A DNA stretch of 64,000 nucleotides from Pseudeuparius sepicola (GCA_963920635.1 OY987305.1:320001-384000), one strand, 5' to 3'; counted from the stretch's first letter, positions 11,442 through 24,382 are shown. The notes: generated by a model not told the origin, from the letters alone. Numbers and translations: made by a program.

Positions 11442-13210
11442 CCCAATAAGCATTTTTCGTTACCACAAGTGATAACTAGTTATATAAATGTCATATAAAG
11501 GTTGCGGAGTTTTATATGAAAGGAACCGCTTATATCACCTCCAGTAATTGGAGTTTATAAGGGTTATATAATATCAATATAGGTACTAGGGTTATAATTA
11601 AGTGGTGTAAATGTTTCCAACACCATTTTATAGCACTTGGAGTGACCGTTACTATAAGATATATAACATGTTTGTATAAGAGTTTCCAATACCTATATTA
11701 TAAAACTATGGTTTCCCGAGTTATATACCAGCATTCCTAATTACTTCTATAAAACCCTGGAGCTAATTGTGTTTTACTGAACACATTATATACCTTTTGG
11801 TTGCCAATTTCGTACCAAAATAACCTTTATAGGCTTTTACAACTTTTAGTGATATAAATTACTCTTATACAAATATGTTTTAATTTTAAAGATGGCTGAT
11901 TAAGCACTTATTATTGTTGATACCTATTATATTAAAAAACGAATGAAAAATGTATAACAGGAGGAGAGTAAAAATAAGTGAAGTATGTGTTGTTAATGAG
12001 AAGAAATTGTCTGAAACTGTGTAAAAGTGAAACGGGTTAAAATAAATTGAAAATCATTGTTGATCTATCCACCGGGATAAATGAGCCCCACGCAAACTCA
12101 AATTTAGTTCAGAACGTGAAAATTAGTGTTTAACGGGTTATCCACCGAAGGTTATGAAATTATTGCAGCCATACATCTCCGAGAGGTCTTTAAAATAGCT
12201 TTGGTTTTATTGTAACACTACTGGTAGCACTATATTATTACCTTTGGTTTTATAGTAACACTACTGGTAGCGTTATATTACCTTTGGTTTTAAAGTAACA
12301 CTACTGGTAGCGTTATATTACCTAAGGATATATAGGAAACTTATAGTTTTATAAAAAAGGTTTATAGCATTGTTTCAATTTATGTAACGTTACTCTAAGT
12401 GATATTATTGTCGCCAAAGCTTTTAAGGGTAATCTACTAAGAGACGCCATGATGCAAATATAGAACAGAATCGACACGGCCCACAATTACGAATTTATTA
12501 GCATATTTTATTTTATTCCGTCGAAATTTTAACAAAATATACTTTTATGTGACACGGGCATATTTTTTAAACTTTTTTCTCGTAATTTTTGAAAATAAAA
12601 AAAAATAAGTTTTTTTAATGCAAACAAAATTGCTTATTTAGGAGTATTTCAAAGGCCCGTGAATTTTTTGAAGGTATCTTGTTCATATTTGCGGAAAATT
12701 TTTCTTGCCACACACAATTTCAAGTATGCATAGGGAAATATCTATTATTATACTTAGCAAAAATACTCACATGCCCTTTGACATCCCCAACCATAACATT
12801 TTGAAGTGAGTGGAAAGGATAGGCGCTCAACAATAGTTAAACAGATGGAAGTAGGCGTCCGATATCTAAATCCCGTGAAATATTACTAACACCATTATAG
12901 GCAAAGTTTATAAGGGTAACTGCAAACCTTATAGAACCAAATTTAACACTGAAAGGAGCCGGGTTGTATAAGTAGGTTATATAAAGGTGATGGAAACATT
13001 TACTCTACTATTGGTTATATACTTTAAAGTCGTATAACGGTACTAAAATAGGTGCTGGTGACCTTTATAAATTGCTCCATTTAAGTGTTTTAATGGGTTT
13101 ATAAAGGTAACCGAAATATTTCCGCAACTATATTAAATTACTAACAGTGGTTTAAGTTAGGTAGTCTAATAGTTCTGGTTACTCTTATAAAACCAAAAAT
13201 GTTTATTGGG
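11442..13210. mobile_element. TIR element with ends CCCAATAARCATTTTT
   Basis: The left end CCCAATAAGCATTTTTCG is matched in inverse by CCAAAAATGTTTATTGGG at the right. The interior repeats short words such as GTTATATAA, CTTATAAAACC and GGTAACC many times in both orientations, a dispersed-motif design like the 2617-3406 element. No transposase was recognised, so it is non-autonomous. No target duplication could be defined. Superfamily unknown. Confidence 0.6.
12199..12323 (+). repeat. Three-copy ~42-bp tandem repeat
   Basis: Units begin with CTTTGGTTTTA at 12199, 12242 and 12282 and contain AACACTACTGGTAGC. Spacings are 43 and 40 bases. The repeat lies inside the CCCAATAA element. Confidence 0.85.
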
Positions 13211-13752
13211 CACACTCTGTCTAAAAGTGTTAAGTATAGTTTTATGGTTTCTCGATGTATTCACCCGCCGCGTTCAGTTTTCCAAAAAACCGGATACAAA
13301 GCTATTGTTCGCATACTATCAGCATCCAGGCTGGAACGGAAGTAGCGCTAAGTTGCTAATCGGATAGCTCATTATGCCCTCTTCCTGTTGATGGTGGCTG
13401 GATAAACAGCCTGTTGCGAGCGCATTATACCCCTTGTCATCAGACATTAGATATCCCCATTAATATAAATTAACCGGCGGTTTGGCTTTAGATTTTTACC
13501 TTATCGCCTTTGTTTTTTACTATGGCCTAATGTGATTATAGTTTGCGCCGGAAGCGGCTATAAAATCGAACACGGTGCGCAAGTTATTAAATGGATTGTC
13601 GCGAAAATAACCACTAACAAGATGAAGGCAGTTTTCAATTCCATTATACACACATCAGAACAATCTAAGGGACAAGGATAAAAATTATTAAATAAAACAC
13701 AATTTTCTGCCATATTCTTTTATATTATAGCTGAACTGTAAATAAACTTATA
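13211..13752. other. Stretch without recognised feature
   Basis: Somewhat higher GC than the flanks, with no supported gene. Confidence 0.35.
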
Positions 13753-14375
13753 CAGGGTGGGCCAATGAAAACTTTCCAATCCGATTTTTTTTGTTTAAAA
13801 TAAAAATCTGGGAAAACGCTCGGACACGTCGATTTTTGATTTGAGGGAAAACTATTTTTCAGTTTTTTTCATCCCTGTCGTGCCATACCTCTTTTTAAAG
13901 GTCTCATCGAGTTCTTTATGACCCTACAATTTCGCCTCATTATTTTTATCCGTAATGAAATGACAGCTTGTCAAAATAAAAATAAATAAAACGATAATTC
14001 CTGCCTCTGAGGTTATTTCTAACGAAGCTCCTAAACAAACCGGGGAGAACATTTTGTGAACAACAGTTTGTTAGATAAAGTTCACGTGTACACCTAAATA
14101 ATACAACTTTAATAATTAGTAAGTATTTTTATTTATTTTTATTTCGACAATGTGTCATTTCATTACGGATAAAAATAATGAGGCAAAATTGTAGGGTCAT
14201 AAAGAACTCTACGAGACCGGTTGTTCTCCCCCTAGCTAGGGGGTTAAAGCTACGGGGATGAAAAAAACTGAAAAATAGTTTCCCCTCAAATCAAAAATCG
14301 ACGTGTCCGAGCGTTTTCCCAGATTTTTATTTTAAACCAAAAAAATCGGGGTAGAAAATTTCCATTGGCCCACCC
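13753..14375. mobile_element. Palindromic miniature element CAGGGTGGGCCAATG
   Basis: The left end CAGGGTGGGCCAATGAAAA is flanked by TA at 13751-13752. The right end TTCCATTGGCCCACCCTG is followed by TA. Arms of ~220 bases are inverted copies sharing GACGTGTCCGAGCGTTTTCC. At 623 bases with no enzyme, it is a mariner-type miniature element. Confidence 0.85.
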
Positions 14376-15246
14376 TGTATGTGTCAAAATTCCCAAAAGA
14401 CTTAAGAAAATTTACATAGCTTCCAGAAAAAAAAATATGCATGTTTTTGCAACGTATAATTAACAACAATAAAGCAACATTAAATAAATAATGAACCTCT
14501 TTTGACATATTATTCAACTAATATGACTGAAAACTAATACGACTGAAAAAAATATATCTTTTGCAACTTTAAGGCATTTTGCAAGCACGAACATACTTTT
14601 GATGACGTCCTATTTCCAGCCTTAAAATATCAAAAAATAAAAAACGGAAAAACTAAGGTAAGAGATAAGGCAATTTTGAGGCTTTCTAGGATAATAACAC
14701 TATATAAATAACGAAAAACTCAGTGGATGACTATTTAAAATTTAAACACTTCATTATTCATTGACGATCCATATAATCATTGAACCGTGCAAGTTTGGGT
14801 AGTAGGTAGCCCCCACAAAAGAGCGACAATTAAAATCGAACGGTTGTCTACAAGGGGAGAAATAAAATCAATATTTGGGGCATTTGGCTGTGTATATGAC
14901 AGAATGCTACTTTCATCACCCTAAGCCACAAAAATGAACACAGCTGTTTCTACCTAATACATTTTGAGATTCGATTATCGAAGTATAATTAGAGTGGGCG
15001 TCAGACAAAACCGAACAACATAAAGTCATTTTAAATTATTTTTTATACTTTTGTTCATATCATTCTTCATTATAGCCCAGAATAACCTTTGCAACAGAAG
15101 CCTCCTTACGGATATGTGTCAAAAATAAGCGAGTCTCCACCTCAAAGACAGACAATATTTTAAGCGTAAACTTGGCTCTAATACAATCTCTTTGCTATGC
15201 AGATTAACGTACAATCAAATAAAATGCACAATATTCATGTCTTAAG
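14376..15246. other. Stretch without recognised feature
   Basis: No gene or inverted repeat was supported. Confidence 0.35.
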
Positions 15247-15254
15247 AAGGTATT

Positions 15255-16508
15255 TCACTGGGAAAGATCGCGCCAAAAAAGATCTAGATCATAGATCAGA
15301 TCGTTTTTCAAAAAAAGATCTAAGATCGTTTAAAAATAGATCTTTTCATGCAAAAACGATCTTAGATCAACGATCGTCTAAAAATGATCTATTAAAAAAA
15401 GATCAACCGATCTAAGATCTTTTGAACGATCTAAGATCTTCTAAACGATCTAAGATCCTCTAAATGATCTAAGATCTTTGAACAGAATTCATGATATTAT
15501 ATAGTTAATAGATATAGTAGATGTCTATAAATACTTTTCCTAATTTTAACATAGTATAAAGTGACATCTTTCAAAACCTGAATAAGTGATGATAAATCCA
15601 GTTTTACGTAACTAGTTGTGTAATGTAAAATTTTACGTAACTAGTTACGTAAAGTTACTACTCTAACTGAACTGGTTACGTAATCAATAAGTTGATATAC
15701 CTATGGAAAATTAGACACTTTCTTGTAAAAACGTATGTTCACCGATTATTTATGCAATTTATAATTTTATAACTTAAGTTATAGAATTCGGAATTTTGAG
15801 AAATAGATAATTGAAAATAAATTACAAATTAACATAAAACATTCATTTAAAGACCTCAAAATAGGTTCTTGTAGTTGTACGTAAAAGGTACGTCAGTTTG
15901 TTTATGTTATTGTTTGTCATTTTTAGCTCAGATCTAGAAATCTCCTGAGGTAAATTGCTTTAAATGAACGCTCGTTAGTAACGCAAGTAACTGAATTCGT
16001 AATACATTATATTTTAGAAATAATATGTTGATTATATTATGTATAAAAAGAAAAATCTTTGTTCGTACAAAACTATTCATTCTTCTAAAAAATATATACC
16101 TACCTTTCCGCCTACATTATTTTGTATAAAAAACAGAAACGTTTAAGAAATGAACGAAAACAAATGAGGAAAAGATCTTAGATCGTTATAACGATCTTAG
16201 ATCCTTTTAAAGGTCTTAGATCTTTAAAACGATCTTATATCTCTAAAACGATCTTAGATCTTTAAAACGATCTTAGATCTTTAAAACGATCTTAGATCTT
16301 TAAAACGATCTTAGATCTTTTAAACGATCTTAGATCTTTAAAATGATCTAAGATCGTCAAATTAAGATCAAAGATCATATCTTTTTGAAACGATCTTTTT
16401 AGAAAAGATCGTTCTTTAGTGAAACAAAAAAGATCTAGATCTAAGATCAAGATCGCGATCTTAGATCTTTAAAACGATCTTTTTTAAATAGATCTGTCCA
16501 GCTCTGCT
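15255..16508. mobile_element. hAT-type non-autonomous element with GATC-dyad arrays
   Basis: The left end TCACTGGGAAAGATCGCG and the right end GATCTGTCCAGCTCTGCT form a weak hAT-like inverted pair. The candidate 8-bp target duplications AAGGTATT (15247-15254) and AAGGAATT (16509-16516) differ at one base. Both subterminal zones are packed with the dyad GATCTAAGATC and its variants. A central piece (15601-15680) has a second dyad, TTACGTAACTAGTTACGTAA, possibly a nested element. No transposase is present. Confidence 0.6.
16172..16350. repeat. 19-bp tandem repeat of AAAACGATCTTAGATCTTT
   Basis: At least five nearly exact 19-base units lie in tandem at about 16255-16350, with more diverged units on either side. 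Each unit contains the dyad GATCTTAGATC. The array is the right subterminal part of the hAT-type element. Confidence 0.85.
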
Positions 16509-16516
16509 AAGGAATT

Positions 16517-17394
16517 GTCTGTACCACTAGTTAGTCTGTGATTATAGTGATTATCGAATTTAAAAAAGTGGTATCTGTGTATGGTTGAGCAGTTCATATC
16601 GAGTTATAACTCTGGAAATATCCGGACCTCGGCTCTGCCTCAACCAGTCTAACGAGGGCAAGGCACAATAAGAGAATTTTCCCAACTGCGAAGTTTATTT
16701 TTCAGGGCAAACGAATCGTCCCCGGCCCTTTATCTCGTGGCCGTTTTACAAATCAACCAGACATTCAGCAAGTTCTCATCACAAGTCAATGGCCAATCTA
16801 TAACTTTGGGACAAGCCAGGTATTCGGGGAACTCTAACGCGGTTATGTTTTGGGTTATGTTTGTTCGTTTTATAAAAAAGTTCCTAACATTTATTTGTTT
16901 AAAAATTGCACGCGGTGATACAAATACCATCGGCTCCCATACGACACACCACTAACCATTTCCATTTTTATTAAAGGATTGTGAGATCTTATTTTCAGTT
17001 TCATATCTATTTTCGTCTACTCGTTCTCAGTCCATGGGATTCCGCTTCACCGTCGCTTCCTATTGTTTTCAGGGATGTTTTCTTTTATTTCTAGTTACTT
17101 TTTTTACGGAAAGTCTGTTAATAGACTTGTCTCATTTTAGGAAACCCGGAACTCTCCTATAAAATTTGTATTTGTCGTCCGATTTTGATCATGCTTTTTT
17201 AAAACGATGAGTCATTTAAAATTGTACAGGGGTATTATTTAAAGATTGCCCACCTCTTAATTTTTTAAATTTTGGACCTAGAAAAAATGATAAACTTAGG
17301 AAATTTTCTTACGATCTCAATGCACTTATCAGAAATGTCGCATTTTTTAGATATAGACAAAACATATGTTTTTTAATGAATCACCCTGTATATT
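16517..17394. other. Stretch without recognised gene
   Basis: Overlapping open frames on both strands at 16730-16955 have no recognisable motif. An isolated TIR-like CACCCTGTATA occurs at 17383. Confidence 0.35.
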
Positions 17395-17725
17395 ATTTTA
17401 GTATTTCTAGGGAGTTTCTCTTTTAATTTATCAACATTGTGGTGTCTTCCTAGGTATACTCGATCCTTCAATGTTCACCATAAAAAGAAGTCTAAAGGGG
17501 TAATCTCGCCCTGTAACAAGTCCAAATAGCACGGTCAAAAAATACTGGTCCGACAATGGTTTCTTGCACTATGCCACACCATACATTTACTGAAGTTCGG
17601 CCCTGCCTTTGAACTGGATAGAACTTTTTGGGCTTTTCGGAAGCACAATAGTGTATTGTGCCTATTAAAAATGTCACTGATGGCAAAACTAGCCTCATCA
17701 GTCCATAAAATACTTTCTGTAATAA
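17395..17725 (-). pseudogene. Mariner-type transposase with internal deletion
   Basis: The minus strand reads SEKPKKFYPVQRQGRTSVNV followed by WCGI and IVGPVFFD, the conserved middle of DD41D-like transposases. It then jumps to GEITPLDFFLW, around the third catalytic Asp, and LKEKLP near the C-terminus. The segment with the second Asp is missing and stops occur. A CACCCTGTATA end lies just beyond the 3' side, suggesting the terminus of the former element. Confidence 0.7.
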
Positions 17726-18741
17726 AATAATGATAACTGAGTCAGTGGCGCACTCAGAAAAATATCGTAGGGGTGGGGGAGGGTTAACAAAATAAAAAAA
17801 AACAGTTGAAATGGAATTATTGTGGTCTATTTTTTTTTTAATTGAACAAGTCATGTTAGGAATATTTTTATTAAAATTCGAACTATGCTACTGGATTGGG
17901 CATCCCTTAAAACAATAAAAATTCTAGAAACCAATGAAAATCGCGGTCATACGTAAAGTAAAAAATGAAATTTCAATTTTTTTCTACGAATCGAGAATTT
18001 TTTTATACTTCATAATTTTTACATTAGAGTTTTTGTATTTATAGGTAGAGGTAATTATCGACATTACTATTATTATTATTACTATTACTATTACCAAAGA
18101 TTGTATATATCTTTGCTATTACTATTATTTGTAAGTTACAGTTTTAATTGTTTTTTTTTATCCATATGCAACTTGATTTAAATTAGTAGGAACAAGTCAA
18201 AACCTGTATCTTGAAAGATTTTAATGGGCTATTCCCTAACTTTTTTTAGCTAGCAATGTAGATATTACATTATGATTTTACGCCAATCGAATCAAAGAAT
18301 TAAATAATTTCATGGACGGTGTTTCTTTTTATTTCAAACCTATTATAGCTGTTAAAATGTTCAACCGCAATGGGTGGTTATGCATCATCTACACCTCGTA
18401 AAGAGTGAAATATGGCCCAATATCGCGACGAATGACTTCCCCAACAGCCGGAATGACAGGGAACTATATTTGTCGTCATAAATTCAGGTTTTTATCAGGC
18501 TGTACATTTTTATTTGGTGAATTTATACGATTTGGGCGGGCATCATTTGAATGCTAACACGTGCTACTAATTATCTATTATCTGTTTCCTGTGATTTGTA
18601 AAAATAAGAAAAATATTATTTTTAACCCACGTTACTCATAGTCTACGTCTGCACAATGTGTGTAATTACATTGTATTTTAATATTTATATTTCTCCAATT
18701 TCGGGAAAAGTGCAATAAATCGTTTAGGGCTACTTTTTAAC
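17726..18741. other. Gene-free stretch with ATT/ACT microsatellite
   Basis: An imperfect ATTACT/ATT trinucleotide run occurs at about 18060-18130. Nothing else could be supported. Confidence 0.4.
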
Positions 18742-18911
18742 GTAGCGAAATTTACAGTTCCAACTGTAAATTTACAGTTCCAATTTCACTTGTTAATTTA
18801 CAAGTGCAACTGTAAATTTACAGTTCCAATTTCACTTGTTAATTTACAAGTGCAACTGTAAATTTACAGATGCACTTGTAAATTTACAGTTGGAACTGTA
18901 AATTTCGCTAC
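18742..18911. repeat. Compact palindromic array of AACTGTAAATTTACAGTT words
   Basis: The block starts GTAGCGAAATTTACAGTT and ends with its reverse complement. Inside, a 46-base unit containing TTCCAATTTCACTTG is tandemly duplicated (18778 and 18824). Almost every stretch is an inverted copy of another. The flanks extend the symmetry with CTACTTTTTA at 18730 and AAAAAAGTAG at 18927. No coding content. Confidence 0.8.
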
Positions 18912-19690
18912 ATTAAAGTATACTTAAAAAAGTAGCTTTATGATGTCAGCTTATTTTCAAGTTTGTGTTTATTATTATTTGTTAAATAAATTGAATTGTC
19001 TAAATGACAACTCATATAATTGACAAGTACTTAAACGTAATAAAAAAATTTAAGGTTATATTTCAAAATAAAAATTTTAGGTAAAAATTAAATTTAGGTT
19101 GATATATTGACATATAATATAGTATATAGCGTGATAAGTGTGATATCTTGAAAAGAAAATAGAATAACAATCACTAAAAAATATTACACTGTTCTAGATT
19201 AAACCAATATGTGTAAATATTACTTAAATTATCAATATCAGATCTTTTATTCATAGACAAATTATTATCTTATAAATTTCTCTGAACTGTTTCTAAGAAA
19301 AATCTCTTATGATAGTTCTTTTTAATCTATACAATTTTGGTGTTATTAAAATTCATATTATGATCATTTACGTACATTTACGTTTTGAGCTAACACACTT
19401 GAATTTATTTTATGTAATCGGCAATCACTTCTGTGATTATTGATGATGTCATGATGTTTGTCCAACACATTATACTTTGTTACACTCATTACATTTCATA
19501 AATTATAACACCCAATTTTTCAAAATTAGTTAAAGTTGTTTTTAATTGTGTAAAGCCATTTCTTTTTCAAACTTAATACTTTTATTTCTGAATATGTACA
19601 TTTATTAATCTTTGAGTCAGAGGTAACAGTTACATCATCAGTTATAAGTAAATTTTGATCAATTATTATTTCAGAGAAAATAATTGTATT
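18912..19690. other. AT-rich stretch without recognised feature
   Basis: No gene, RNA or repeat could be supported. Confidence 0.35.
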
Positions 19691-20732
19691 TATTTTCTAA
19701 AATTTATTTGTGGCGCAAACAGATCCATTTAATTTTTAATTGGGTTCTTCGCCACCAAACTGATTGAAAGACAACTTTTTCAATTTGCCTCGAAAAGCTA
19801 GCAATGTAGATAAATAGATAAATTCTTAACACTGAATGAACGAAACTTTAAACGTGTAACTCAAAAAATAACTTCAACAAATTAGTTTTCTGAGCTTCCG
19901 GATAATAAATCTTCCTCCTTTCTCAAAGATCATGCCACGTCAAAGTGAAGTGACAGATTAATAAATTTCAGGTTAAAATGTCATGACAACAGAAACAATA
20001 GCCTAGCCACCTGCCTGATATTGTACCCTGTGTTCTATCTAATTATCTATACTAACTTCTCTTTGAATAAGTGGCAATAATATTTTACTGAATTCCACCG
20101 AACATTCAGCAACACAGTTGCCCGTATTTCCTAGAATAAATGCAGATTCTTTAATTTTTCGTCCATTTCCTACTTCTTCTTTGAGAATTGGTTTGGACCT
20201 ATCCCACAATATCCTACGATTGTTATTAAAAGAATGTTCACATATTTTCGACTTCGAAATTTGATTTTGCCTGATATAATTTTTATGTTCTTTTAAAACG
20301 AACCTTAAATGGCCTACAAGTATCCCCAACATAGAACTTTCCACATACACAAGGAATTTTATAAATGCAATTTTTTGAACTTTGTACCTCATTAAATGGC
20401 TTCGTTTTAACTAGCATCGATCTTAATGTATTTTTGGTTTTAAATACTGATAGTCCAGGAATATAAGGAATTATTAAATTTACTGGTCGGTCCACCAGAT
20501 TTATTTCTCTAATTCTATTAGCATTGTTTTTTTGTTGGCAATCCTGAAAAACTTGCTCAATAAATTCAATAGGATAACTATTCTTCTCAAGAACATGTTT
20601 TATATGTTTAATTTCCTCCTCAAATTTTGTGTTATTAGAACAAATCGTCCTAGCCCTGTCATACAAACTTTTAATTACTCCTTTTTTAACACTAATATGA
20701 TGATTGGAGTTGAAATGGAGATATCTATTAGT
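19691..20732 (-). pseudogene. Penelope-like element (PLE), 5'-truncated
   Basis: The minus strand begins abruptly at [14 protein letters not shown], after the reverse-transcriptase core. It runs through a linker to IPCVCGKFYVGDTCRPF, the GIY-YIG endonuclease signature of PLEs (YVG is the YIG half, preceded by a CxC pair), then into a C-terminal region with ILWDRSKPILKEE. A frameshift near KVRFKRT splits the endonuclease. A stretch between IPGLS and VFKTKNTL seen in other copies is missing. The shared 3' end is the AAATAAATTTTAGAAAAT region. The 5'-truncated form fits target-primed reverse transcription. Confidence 0.85.
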
Positions 20733-21356
20733 TGTACGTGATTTTGGACATCTACTTACAAAATGCAAAAATATAAACAATAAGTTCTTGGTGAGAGTGG
20801 GCTGTGTGGCTGTGGATTCAATCCAATCCAATAAAGAAAACCGCAATATGAAAGATGACCAAATAGAGTTCGGAGGAATGAGTCTCCTCTGAATTTTACA
20901 TGATATGGGCCTTCTATATTAAATATATGTGCGGGATATGAAATCCGAACTGATTTAGATAAGACTAAAACCACAGATGCGGCCTGCAAGCCCGCAAGAC
21001 GGCAAAACAACCTTACAATGTTTGACACGTTCGTGCAGTTGTTTGCTTTCGTTTATGCGAGGGCCTGTTTAGATGAAACAAACGCCAAAGGGTGTCCCGC
21101 TTCTCACAAAGCGAAATTTTTGAGTAAAGCTTGTTTTTATACGGCTCTGGTTTATGGACACAGCGAGCGCTTCGTTCTCTTCAACCGCATTTAAATAAAC
21201 AACGAAAAATTGCTTTAAGAATACCATACGGCGTACGGCCAAACAAAGTTTTATTCTTGTCTTGTTCTTGTAAATTTATCGCAAAACGATAACAGATACG
21301 AACAATTGATATTAAAACATCTTATTAATTACCATTCAAGGTGATTCAATTTTTAA
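20733..21356. other. Stretch without recognised gene
   Basis: Moderate GC, with short open frames lacking family motifs. Confidence 0.35.
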
Positions 21357-21440
21357 CCGACTTCAAAAAAGGAGGAGGTTATCAATTCGGTCGTATGTTT
21401 TTTTATGTTTGTTACCTCAGAACTCCGTCATTTATAAATC
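21357..21440 (+). repeat. Fragment of a dispersed insect repeat (CGACTTCAAAAAAGGAGGAG)
   Basis: The block contains CGACTTCAAAAAAGGAGGAG followed by a T-rich run and TTACCTCAGAACTCCG. I recall this as a widely dispersed interspersed repeat in several insect genomes. Its element class is not determinable here. Confidence 0.45.
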
Positions 21441-21539
21441 GTTTTGGACAATTCTTTTTTTATTAGAAAGGGAGTACCTTAGAGGTGGCCCCATTTAAAT
21501 TTGAAGAAAAAATTCCACCCCTAAGGGAGGAAGAATAGT

Positions 21540-22394
21540 TATTCTACTGAATTTATTCAGCAAGTATTTCAGGATTGCCAACAAAATAACAATGCTAATA
21601 GAAATAGAGAAATAAATCTGGAGGACCGACCAGTAAATTTAATTATTCCTTATTTTCCTGGACTATCAGATAGGATAAAACGCATAGGCAACCAGAACAG
21701 TATTTAAAACCAAAAATACATTAAGATCGATGCTAGTTAAAACGAAACCATTTAATGAGGTACGAAGTTCAAAAAATTGCATTTATAAAATTCCTTGCGA
21801 ATGTGGAAAGTTCTATGTGGGGGAGACTTGTAGGCCATTTAACGTTCGTTTAAAAGAAGATAAAAATAATATCTGGCAAAATCAAATTTCTAAGTCAAAA
21901 ATATGTGAACATTCTTTTAATAACAATCATAGGATATTGTGAGATAGGTCCAAACCAATTCTCAAAGAAGAAGCAGGAAATAGACGAAAAATTAAAGAAT
22001 CTGCATTTATTCTAGGAAATACGGACAACTGTGTTGCTGAATGTTCAGTGGAATTCAGTAAAATATTATTGCCACTTATTCAAAGAGAAGTTAGTATGGA
22101 TAATTATATAGAACCAGTGACTATAGAAGGGTACAATATCAGGCAGGTGGCTAGGCTATTTTAACCTGAAATTTATTAATCTGTCACTTCACTTTGACGT
22201 GACATGATCTTTGAGAAAGGAGGAAGATATATTTTCCGAAAGCTCAGGAAACAAATTTGTTGAAGATTTTTTTGAGTTACAAGTTCAAAGGTTAGTTCAT
22301 TTACTGTTAAGAATTTATTAATTTTCCAAGCAACTTGAAAAAGTTGTCTTTTAACCACTTTGGTGGCGAAAAACCCAATTAAAATTCAATGGAT
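21540..22394 (+). pseudogene. PLE fragment with GIY-YIG region
   Basis: It begins in the linker (EFIQQVFQDCQQ-like reading) and continues through MLVKTKPFNEV to IPCECGKFYVGETCRPFNVR, the best preserved GIY-YIG motif in the window. It reaches HSFNNNHRIL, where a stop replaces the Trp codon seen in other copies (TGG to TGA). The 3' untranslated part follows but ends at ATGGATC, short of the usual terminus. The reverse transcriptase is absent. Confidence 0.85.
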
Positions 22395-23164
22395 CAGACA
22401 AATAATGTTACTAAACATTTTTATCTTGGCAGGGTCTGTATTGTATTGAATTATTAGTCTATGTTTATTATTTGTCTGAGATTAACACAACCATACATAT
22501 CCCGGAAGTTTGTTAATTTAAAACTGAACCGCCCTGTATATGCCTAGAGTGTATATGTGTGGTTGTTTGTAGAAGTTGACACAATGTCAAAACAGGTTCG
22601 TATTCGTCATTTGACTTTACAAGTTTAGTAGGCCCAACAAATTAATGCAATTAGGTAACTGGTTTTCCATTTTATTTTCGGTTCAATTAAAAACTATTTA
22701 TAAATCCACTTAAGTCATCTTATTAAGGCGGAATGGCCAAGTGACATCGCAGATGTAAATATTGTTTATCTAAATTTAGGTTAGAGAAATCTTCTTCGAA
22801 AAAGTTCTAAAAACTCGAATTAAAAAATAATTCCGAAGTTTATTCTCATAATGAGAAACCGTACTGTTCTACGGGGAAAATCAACTTTTGTTTAGTAAAC
22901 AGATTAAGCAACACATATTTTATCCATTTCCCGCAAAGTTAAGAAATATTGCAGCTAAAGAATTTATTAAAATTTAAAATTCGGGCATAAATCTCTCCGA
23001 ATTTATCGTTCGCGTTGTACCTGAAGTCTTAAGACTATAGTTTAATTTTTGATTCTCTGAACGGGAATAAAATCAAAGTCATAAACCTTAAACGTTACTC
23101 ATATTTCAAGTAAGTTTTCACGATCAAATAGCATTGAAAATGGGAAAAAATAATTTAATTCCGC
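22395..23164. other. Stretch with an isolated TIR end only
   Basis: A CCGCCCTGTATAT end occurs at about 22530. Otherwise nothing was recognised. Confidence 0.35.
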
Positions 23165-24382
23165 GACTGGTATATTCCAACTTGAAAACTGTACAAATCC
23201 ATAAAACTTCATTTTTGGAGATAATCGCCTAAACTTTGTTTTGTTTGAAAGGCCTTCAAAAACCTTCCTACCATTTTCAAAATGCAAATCCAGGGCCGGC
23301 TGCGATTTTTATTCCCCCGATTTTCACGAAAACTATTTAGCGTTTTTTTTATCTAAAATACGACCCCACAGCGTTAATTAGAACACCCAAAAAACCCCAT
23401 ATACCAAATTTGAACAAAAAATATACAGGGAGTTCTATTCTGCAGGGTGTCAAAGTTGAGCAAAATTGGAATTTTAAAGGCATCTGCCGAGTCAAGTGTG
23501 CCATGGAATCCCCTCAAAACAGTTGAATGGTCAATAGGACCACTCAAGGTGTTGGTGTGCAAAAGGTCCAATACAAAATATACAGAGTGTTCTTATCTGT
23601 GCCATCTCATTATACGGGTCAAATATCGAAAACCGCTCCACACACTATAAATGAACTAAATCTAAAAAATACAGAAGCCTGCCAGACAGTAAGTCCATAT
23701 CAGTTAAGGTGGTAGGTGGTTGGTGTACCACAACAGGAAACGCAAAGAAAATGTATCATCTTAGACAGTGACTTTGTTGAGAAAGGTCCAATAATTTAAA
23801 TTGTTTTTATTTGTTAGTTGGCATTTTGTAAAGAAATACATTACTTTTGTGTTTATCAATATTTTTTCAATGATTCCAGAGCACTCTTGATCCGTATAAG
23901 ATTCATGAAATTTCAGAATTTTGAGATGGCTCAGAGAAAAATACCCTGTATATTTTTGTAGTAAATATTTTCACACCAACATTTTGAGTGGTCCTGTTGA
24001 TCATTCAACTGTTTTGAAGAGATTCCATGGCAAACTTGACTCGCCAGATGCCTTTAAAATTTTTATTTTGCTCAACTTTGACACCCTGCAGAATGGAACT
24101 CCCTGTATATATTTTTTTCAAATATGGTATAAATATGAGGGTTTTGGAGTGTTCTGATTAACGCTGTGGGGTCAGATTTTAAATAAAAAAATCGCTAAAT
24201 GGTTTTCGTAAAAATCGGAGGTATAAAAAAATCGCAGCCGGCACTGGATTTACATTTTGAAAATGGCAGGAAGGTTAAAAGAAGCAGTTTTTGAAGGCCT
24301 TTCAAACAAAAAAAAGTTTAGGCGATTATCTCCAAAAATGAAGATTTTACGGAATTGTACAGTTTTAAAGTTGGACACCCTG
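23165..24382. mobile_element. Palindromic CAGGGTGTCCAAC-type element
   Basis: The right end GTTGGACACCCTG is followed by TA. The left end is degraded (ACTGGTATATTCCAAC). Arms of ~430 bases are inverted copies, seen as CCTTTAAAATTT, GCAGGGTGTCAAAG and CTCAAAACAGTTGAATG words on both sides. Open frames at 23374-23650 and 23921-24157 mirror each other because of the palindrome and are not genes. Confidence 0.7.

Noticed and set aside
16730..16955. Overlapping open frames on both strands
   Set aside because: No recognisable motif and mutually exclusive readings. No promoter or splice signals seen.
20532..20892. Plus-strand open frames over a PLE copy
   Set aside because: They are antisense to the minus-strand PLE reading, which has clear family motifs.
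23374..24157. Mirrored 60-80 codon open frames
   Set aside because: They are the two arms of a palindromic miniature element read on opposite strands.
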